NCBI RefSeq assembly: GCF_009727055.1
Contig: NC_052359.1
Coordinates: forward strand, 21,845,952-21,909,951
DNA from: Benincasa hispida
Lineage: Eukaryota > Streptophyta > Magnoliopsida > Cucurbitales > Cucurbitaceae
Reading direction: 5' to 3'
Length of the DNA: 64,000 nucleotides
The position numbers were made by a program, and so were the translations under genes. Below are positions 57,370 through 64,000 of this stretch, in pieces. The notes under the pieces are model-generated. The model did not search any database, was not told the origin of the DNA, and saw only the letters and a list, made by a program, of their open reading frames with translations. Position 1 is the stretch's first letter, and the number at the start of each line of letters is the position of its first letter.

Positions 57370-58136
57370 ATGTCGCATGTCCCGCATACCCAGACTCTCC
57401 AGGTGATCCTTGAACACTTTAGTCATGAGGGCCTTTGTAAAGGGATCATCAACGTTGTGCTCCAATGCTATCTTCGTGACTATCACATCACCGCGATGCA
57501 CAATCTCTCTAATCAGGTGATATTTTTATTCGATATGCTTACCTCGACGATGACTCCGAAGTTCCTTTGAATTTGCCATAGCCCCACTGTTATCACAATA
57601 CAGTGTGATAGACAAATCCAAATCTAAAAGGAACTTCCTTAGCCAAACAACCTTCTTAGCTGCTTCACAAGCCGCTAATTATTCGGCTTCCATAGTGGAG
57701 TTAGCGATGCATCCTTGCTTGATGCTTCTCCATACTACAACCCCTCCATTTAGAGTAAACACTGACCCCGATGTCAATTTGCGAGAATTTCTATCGGTCT
57801 GAAAGTCAGAGTCCGTATATCCTGTAAGGATCAGATCCTTATCTCCATACATAAACATGTAGTCTCTCGTTCTCCGAAGATACTTGAGGATTGTCTTGAC
57901 CGTCATCCATTGATTAAATCTTGGATGCGACTGATACTGAATGACAATCTTTACTCGTAGCAAATGTCAGGTCTGGTACACAACATTGCATACATCAAGC
58001 TTCCTACAGCAGAAGCATAGGAAATCCGTCTCATCTCCTCAACCTCTTGAGGTGTCTTAGGACATTGATCCTTGATTCCATGCCTGAAGGGTAACAAAGC
58101 CCTCTTGGAATCTTGCATCATGTACCTGATCAACAT
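57370..58136 (-). pseudogene. E6 RNase H and reverse transcriptase end, broken
   Basis: From the N-terminal side: MLIRYMMQDSKRALLPF, SLMYAMLCTRPDICYE, then a shift, LKYLRRTRDYMFMYG, TGYTDSDFQTDRNSRKL, WRSIKQGCIANSTMEAE, and a stop (TAA) in the next codons. The Asp and Glu positions of RNase H up to there are kept. The last third (57370-57670) is readable only across stops. Confidence 0.82.
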
Positions 58137-58139
58137 TTG

Positions 58140-58850
58140 ATCGATGTATGATGCCTAAGACAGGGCTAACCATTCGTTCTTACGATCCCGAATGATCTGG
58201 ATCCCTAGAACATATTGTGCCTCCCCCAAATCTTTCATTTGGAACTGGGCAGCTAGCCAACTCTTAATGTCAGTTAGATACCCTACATCATTCCCAATGA
58301 GTAGGATATCATTCACATATAGTACCAGGAAAGCAATTGAGCTGTAGATGATCTTCTTGTATACACAAGGCTCATCAACGTTCTAATCAAAGCCAAATGA
58401 CTTGACAGCAGTGTCAAATCTGATATTCCCAGATCTAGATGCTTGTTTCAACCTATAAATGGACCTATTAAGCTTGCAAACTCTTTGCTCTTAATCTGGA
58501 ACTATGAATTCCTCTGGTTGAGTCATATAGATGGTCTTCTCAAAATTACCATTAAGAAAAGCAGTCTTGACGTCCATTTTCCATATTTCATAATCATAAA
58601 ATGTGACTATGGATAGGAGAATCCTGATAGACTTGCATGACAACAAGTGAGAAAGTTTCCTTATAGTCAACTCCCTCAACCTGGGTATAACCCTTTGCCA
58701 CAAGTCTAGCCTTAAAGGTTTGCACCTTTCCATCTACACCTCTCTTTCGCTTATAGATCCACTTAAACCCAATAGGTCTTACCCCATCAGGTGGATCGAC
58801 AAGTTCTCAGACGTTATTGAAGTACATAGACTCCATTTTCTGATTCATGG
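58140..58850 (-). pseudogene. E6 reverse transcriptase relic, YVDD changed to YVND
   Basis: KTAFLNGNFEKTIYMTQPEEF lies at about 58510-58570, then the SRSGNIRFD region, and the catalytic box at 58308-58319 reads YVND, so the first metal-binding Asp is Asn. Frameshifts lie near 58640 and elsewhere, with stops in the fingers region. Confidence 0.82.
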
Positions 58851-60371
58851 CTTTAACCCATTCATCTTTGTCAACATCCTCATTGCTTTCTTAAAAGATA
58901 ACGGATCCTCGACACCATCATTCGTAATGAAGTTTTGGGCTTCAGTCAAACCCATGTAGCGATCCAGTGGGTTCATAACCTTCCCACTATGTCGAGGCAG
59001 TCTCAACTCTTGAGCTGGTTGACTAAATGTTCCGACCTCAACAACTCTTGTTGATCTTTCGGGATGTTCAAAAACTCTTGTTGAACCCTCAACAGTCTCA
59101 GTCTCACTAGAGATCTCACGTAAAACGAGCTTACTTCGTGGCTTATGATCCCTTATGTAGTTGTCTTCCAAGAAGATAGCATTTTTGGAAACAAATACTT
59201 TGTTCTCACTTGGATCATAGAAGTATCCACCTCTCATTTCCTTGGGGCAGCCTACAAAGAGGCAAACCTTCGAACGCAGTTCCAACTTCTTTGGGTTAGT
59301 CACAAGCATATGTGCCAGATAGCCCCAAATCCTGAAGTGGCGTAAACTACCTTTATGGCCTTTCCATAACTTAAAAAGTATTTCGTAAACACTTTTCGAG
59401 GGAACATTGTTCAGGATATAACATGCAGTCTGCACTGCATAACTCCAAAACGAGTCTGGAAGATGAGCATAACTTATCATAGACCGAACCATGTTCAACA
59501 AGGTTCTCTTTCTCTTTTTGGATACACCATTTTGCTAAGGTGTATCAGGGGCTGAGCGTTGGGACACAATCCCATGTTTTATCATATAGTTCTGGAATTG
59601 GAGGTCCATATACTCTCCACAAAGATCAGATCGTAGTGTTTTTATCTTCTTACCTAACAAGTTTTCAACTTCAGCCTTATACTCCTTGAAGTTGTCAAGG
59701 GCTTCAGACTTACGTTGCATTAGGAAGAGATACCCAAACCTTGAATAATCATCTATGAAAGTGATGAAATATTTATACCAACCTCGAGCCCTAACATTCA
59801 TCGGACCACAGAGGTCTGAATGTATAAGCTTCAAGGCTTCCTTGGCTCTGTAACTTTTTCCAGTAAAAGGTCTTTTGGTCATCTTATCTTCTAGGCATGA
59901 TTCACATATCGGTAAAGAGTTTTCTTCTAAACTCTTTAGAAGTCCACTTTTCACCAACTTTTCAATCCTATTGAGGTTGATGTGACCTAACCTAAGATGC
60001 CAAAGATTGGCGTTTTCCTTAGGAGAAGCCTTTGGTCTTTTAGCTGTTGTTGCCGTACTGAACATTTCAGTGCTAAACAAGGCTTTTATGACTAATGACT
60101 TTAGTACATATAAGTTATTTTCCATTGAACCATAACCAATCTCCATTTCATTCTTGAAAATAAACACTTTATTCTTAGAAAAGGAGATAGTATAGCCTTG
60201 TTCAATGAGACAAGAAATTGAGATTAAGTCCCTCTTAATATGAGGAACTACAAAAACATTATCCAGTATCATATAACGTTTCTTGTCAAGAAATAACTTC
60301 AGCCTGCCTACAGCAATAGCTGAAACAACCTCACCAATACCGTCTCGAAGAGTCATCTCTCTCTGTTGCAA
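58845..60371 (-). pseudogene. E6 integrase relic (two open stretches)
   Basis: 59535-60371 is open for 278 codons. It covers the end of the protease, the zinc region WHLRLGHINLNRIEK with intact CESC, and the core with HSDLCGPM, FIDDYSRFGYLFLM and LRSDLCGEYMDLQF. A TAG then falls just before the QNG motif (about 59535). 58845-59501 continues with MVRSMISYAHLPDSFWSYA, HFRIWGYLAHM and VCLFVGCPKEMRGGYFYDP. The catalytic residues visible are kept, but the frame is cut between them. Confidence 0.85.
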
Positions 60372-60530
60372 CGTTTGACATGAATTGAATCCTTGGTAAG
60401 AGGAACTGATATGATTGGTAACACCTGAATCAAGGATCCAGGAAGAATCATCATTCTCTACTAGACAATCACGTTTCCAAGACCAATAAATTTTATTTAC
60501 TGTCTTGTCTCCTCTTTTGGAGAATAGTGG
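60340..60530 (-). pseudogene. E6 protease start, gag missing upstream
   Basis: CLVENDDSSWILDSGVTNH shows the DSG motif at about 60430. Only some 30 codons with stops lie upstream, and then the leader begins, so no gag body and no zinc knuckle are present. Confidence 0.78.
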
Positions 60531-63284
60531 GATCGAGGTCGTTTGCCACGAAATTCATTTCACACGAGTCTTTCCATTGTAAGTAATCAGTCATATTAAA
60601 AGCTTTAAATAGAAATACTAACGAGTTGCTAAAAAGAAAAAACACATTGACCTACGTTAGGTTTTGAGCAAATACTCGTTGTAAAACAAAACAAAATCCA
60701 ATAAGGTTTTAGAAAAACTAATATGAACCTCGTGTGACATCTAGTTTTGTAATGACACTTCAAAGGTTTAGGACAAAAGTCGTCGAAGGGAGGTCAGTTA
60801 TCCCTCCTCTGAATTGAGAAGAACTTAACCAGTCATTAATACCATAATAACTCTTGCTTCTATAGCGACTAGCCATTATTGATTTGGCCAAGAGATCATT
60901 AACTTACTTAAAAATCTCCCACAAGTGTGACCCACCATTTTAAGCCCTAGAGGTCCACCTTAAAAAGCCAATCCGAAGGGAAAAAGTATGATTGGGGAAA
61001 AACCTAAAGCGACCCTATCCATTTTTGGAGTTCACCTTGATCTTAACCAACTGCACAAAACTCATCCAAAGGGGGACGCTCAAAGGCGACATGAGGGAGT
61101 ATAGAATGATCTCACGGTGTGAACCAATGACAGAGACCATAGGACGTGTTGACACATACCCTTCACCCACTTACTATAAACACTCTCCGTTCACCTTGAT
61201 ATTGACTCAACAAACACCATCCGAAGGGGGATGCTCAAAGGGCACTAGGAGGCCAAGCATGAATCTCACGGTGTGAACATACAGGGAGAAACATGAGTGG
61301 AATCATAGACATATCTGATACGCCTCCTCCTCCCACTGAGTATTTTATAACCTAGGGTTTAGCTTACTTAGAAAAAACACGGCTAAGGATTTTAACTAAG
61401 TGCATTTTAGGTTTTCCTAAGAGTAACTTTTACCTTGGAAAGTGAAACAACTTTTGATCATCATCCATTAAACTCTTTAATGGATTTTTTGATCAAATCA
61501 TCGCATGTTTGTTGAAAATTTATCTAATTCACCTTTCCAGGTAGGTTCCCAGATAGGGGTGTTACGTTTCCGTCAACTTAAGAACCCCAACCTAGCCAGA
61601 ACCCGCCTTAGACAAAAGGTCCCTTATAGATAGGTTTACAACAAATTTAATCTTTTATTTCAACCAATTTAATCCTATTAAACCAATTTTAAAAGATTAA
61701 TCTAGGTTATTAAACTCTTTAGAACCACCTGAACTTAGGTCTATCTCAATCCAATTTTAAAACCCTTTTAAAAAACTTGAGTTCACCCTAAGTCCGCATG
61801 CAACTCTTAATATTGATTTTAGGTCTAATTTCCTTTATAACATTTATAAACGGAAACAACCATCACAATGCGAAGCTAACACATGCAAGGCATTCATAAC
61901 GCTTATAAACAACCTAAGTGTCATGCTCAATGCATTGTCCATTCATTGCTACTTTTATATAACGCTTATACAAAACAATAATGAAACAAGCAAAACATGC
62001 TTCCATTCACCCTTAGAATATAACACTTATAATAAAAGAATGATGCATGATAATTCTTACTGCATGCAAAATATAACTCTTATATTTCATGATGCATGCA
62101 TATGCTTTCAAGTAATTTCTTCATGCTCGATTTTAACATTTATAATACATGATGCATAAATAATTGCACAACCTAAGGTGGGTTTTAAACTATATGTCAA
62201 ACACTTTGGCATATACACCCTACATCATATGCATAATAAACCAAAGTTGATGAACCGGGAATTGCCTTAAAAACACAAAAAGAGAGCTAACTATTACGAA
62301 GACAAGGAGTCTCCGATTTAAACAGGCGAACTGAGTCTTGAACCGCTCAGGCAAAGCATCACGTCTCCAACCATCGTGTACTAAGCACCCCGCGATTGTC
62401 TACACGATAAAACAAATGCTTTACTTTATCGCTTACCAGCACTCCCAAAGCTAAATGATCGTTTAGCATTTACTACGTGTTTGTTTAGAAAAATCTAAAT
62501 GATTGTTTAGCTATTACTACACGATTGTGTACCTTTTACTAAGCAATGAAGCCTGAGGTACACGATCGCTTAGCGCGCTCCACAAAATGCTCGCCTTCCA
62601 CGATCGTCTAAATGACTACGATACTGCGAAGCACCATCGCCTAAGCGATCGCTTAACTACCGCCTTCGTATCGCATACACGTGATCATGTAGGTAGTAAC
62701 TAAGCGATAAGTCTTGCTAACTACACGATCGTCTAGGCCATCCTTTTACTGAACGCATGAAGCATTCACATGCTCACACTGACGATCGTCTACCTCTAGT
62801 GGCTATAGCGATCGGGGCAACCATCTCTACGCGATAGAGTAAACGATTATAACCCCATCATTAGCATTTATCTAAACAATCATTTAGAAAATAACTACAC
62901 GATCGTCTAGAAAAAATCTAAATGATCACTTAGTTAAATTCCCAACAATCATTTACCTGAGGCTACACGATACGACAACACTTGGTCTTCTTCGTGAGAA
63001 CTGCATCTCCATGCTTTGAACTTCAGCATGAACAACTCGACTAACTTTAAACTCTTTGAATTACAGACTCGAATGCAAAGTTAATTACGTCAAAAACATT
63101 AGACCCTTTACAAATTAACATTTTATAATGACAGAAAGCTTTAACAAAAGGCAATTACACCGAAACATTCATCAAACTCAACAACAAATGCACTTAACGA
63201 TTAAATATAGATGCATAAACCCACTGCGATTGTCAAATGAAGTTCAAACAAGAGTTTGTAAATTTGGCAATATCAGAACAACTA
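60531..63284 (-). other. E6 leader between primer site and protease, 2.7 kb
   Basis: The part at 60600-62230 is homologous to the E2 leader (14855-16140): the same order of words, such as TCCCACAAGTGTGACCCACCATTTT, CATAGGACGTGTTGACA, CACTTACTATAAACA and AATCTCACGGTGTGAAC. The part at 62380-62960 is a field of CGATCG-type micro-repeats. No credible ORF. Confidence 0.75.
62380..62960. repeat. Field of ACGATCGTTTAG-like micro-repeats
   Basis: More than a dozen imperfect copies of (A)CGATCGTNTA and its reverse complement (TAAACGATCG, CTAAGCGATCG) occur at irregular spacing of about 15-60 bases. The core CGATCG is a palindrome. The same words occur in the E6 LTR at 55860-56040. Confidence 0.8.
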
Positions 63285-63297
63285 GCTCTATATACCA
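63285..63297 (-). other. Primer-binding site of E6
   Basis: GCTCTATATACCA, reverse complement TGGTATATAGAGC; it differs from the standard site at one or two positions and lies two bases from the LTR. Confidence 0.8.
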
Positions 63298-63299
63298 AT

Positions 63300-63801
63300 T
63301 GAAGGAAATCGAATTCGAGATTTCCATGAGCAGCGGAAAAAATAGATCATTCCAAATTACAATCATGTATGAACATTACAATTACAGTCGTAAACAAAAC
63401 TTACAGTTATGCCAATCAATATCGAAATTACAGCATGAAAACTATAAATGAACAAGGAGAAATCTCTATGAACATTTGTAGACTCGTCTCCATGCTTTCT
63501 TGCTCACAAACGCTCGAACACAACAACCTTGAACTCTCGAACAACCGATTCACTCTACAGCACGAACACCGCGTACTCGTCCTCTGTGATCGCCATGGTC
63601 ACGAACACCCCAACAACACGAATGGCCTCCACAGAACCTCGATGGTGTCGAGTTGAGTATGACACCACCAAGAAGGTTACCTTGGTATTCTCGATGTAAT
63701 AATCCAGAGATGGCCTTTGTGTGGACTTGGAATGAGGCAGACGAAGGAGGAATGAATAATCGTGTACACGATTGGGCAAGTGGGAGAAGAAAGAAACCTA
63801 T
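63300..63801 (-). mobile_element. 5' LTR of E6, visible part
   Basis: TGAAGGAAATCGAATTCGAG onwards matches the 3' LTR from 55380 until about 63800, where the match stops abruptly. Confidence 0.88.
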
Positions 63802-64000
63802 TGATGCATGTTGTTATGCAATGATATATAGGTAAAGAATGCGATGGTGGAAAATGCGTTGTGCATGCAAGTTTTCTCAGTAAGACCCAAGTGTAAATCC
63901 TACTGAGTTTCCTGGTAAGCCCAGGGTCAAACACAGGGACTAAGGAAAATAGTATGTGATGGTAATTTTAGATCACTTTGCGGTAACAAATAAATAGAAG
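63802..64000. mobile_element. Unknown insertion in the E6 5' LTR
   Basis: After AGAAACCTAT the sequence leaves the E6 LTR and continues TGATGCATGTTGTTATGC..., unrelated to the 3' LTR at the same point. It starts with TG and could be another LTR element. It runs off the window. Confidence 0.5.

Larger units (their letters stand above)
55380..64000 (-). mobile_element. Copia retrotransposon E6, long-LTR group, runs off the window
   Basis: 3' LTR 55380-57254, polypurine tract, RNase H, RT, integrase and protease on the minus strand, a 2.7 kb leader, primer site 63285-63297 and the start of the 5' LTR at 63300. Gag is absent. The catalytic box reads YVND. Stops occur in every domain. Confidence 0.9.

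Noticed and set aside
62380..62960. CRISPR-like array
   Set aside because: Repeats are short, variable, in both orientations and irregularly spaced, in a plant retroelement leader; no cas genes.

Overview
The window is plant nuclear DNA from a eudicot, most likely a cucurbit. The reasons are one split GT-AG gene of a plant-wide family, Copia (Ty1-type) retrotransposons whose gag-pol wording resembles cucurbit copies I know, and a MITE family that I associate with cucurbit genomes. The species call is inference. Most of the window is nested, decayed retrotransposon; only one host gene is supported.

Layout. 1-430: end of a minus-oriented LTR. 606 to about 5100: Copia element E1 (+), full of stops. 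About 5170-7475: a GC-richer tract that looks organelle-derived, with a group II intron domain V-like hairpin. 8047-9893: solo LTR S1 with a perfect 5-bp target duplication. 10021-20600: solo LTR S2 with a perfect target duplication, split by Copia E2 (minus, 10257-18862). 20606-24860: small TIR elements and AT-rich spacer. 25005-43911: a 12-exon gene for a 466-residue FemAB-like (DUF482, GNAT-fold) protein on the plus strand. Its intron 5 holds a suspicious second copy of exons 2-5 (about 29312-32230), a stray piece of E2 leader (28088-29316), a single N and a 501-N gap. Its intron 10 holds antisense Copia E3 (37208-42254). 44648-50306: Copia E4 (+), 0.7 kb downstream of the gene. 50383-50605: a MITE with a 9-bp target duplication. 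50734 to the end: Copia E5 (+), interrupted by LTR L7 at 53836, itself interrupted by Copia E6 (minus, 55380 to beyond the window), whose 5' LTR appears to be interrupted again at about 63802.

Two Copia groups can be told apart. The short-LTR group (E3 and E4; LTRs 212 and 214 bp) has a gag start codon that spans the LTR/primer-site junction, so the primer-binding site is translated. The long-LTR group (E2, E5, E6 and the solo LTRs; about 1.85-1.95 kb) lacks most or all of gag in all three internal regions seen. In E2 and E6 it carries a 2-2.7 kb leader with a conserved block plus a variable field of short motifs.

Only the FemAB-like gene looks functional. Nothing here is a clear new biological system. 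The best leads are the translated primer site, the conserved leader of the gag-poor group, and the assembly problem inside the host gene.
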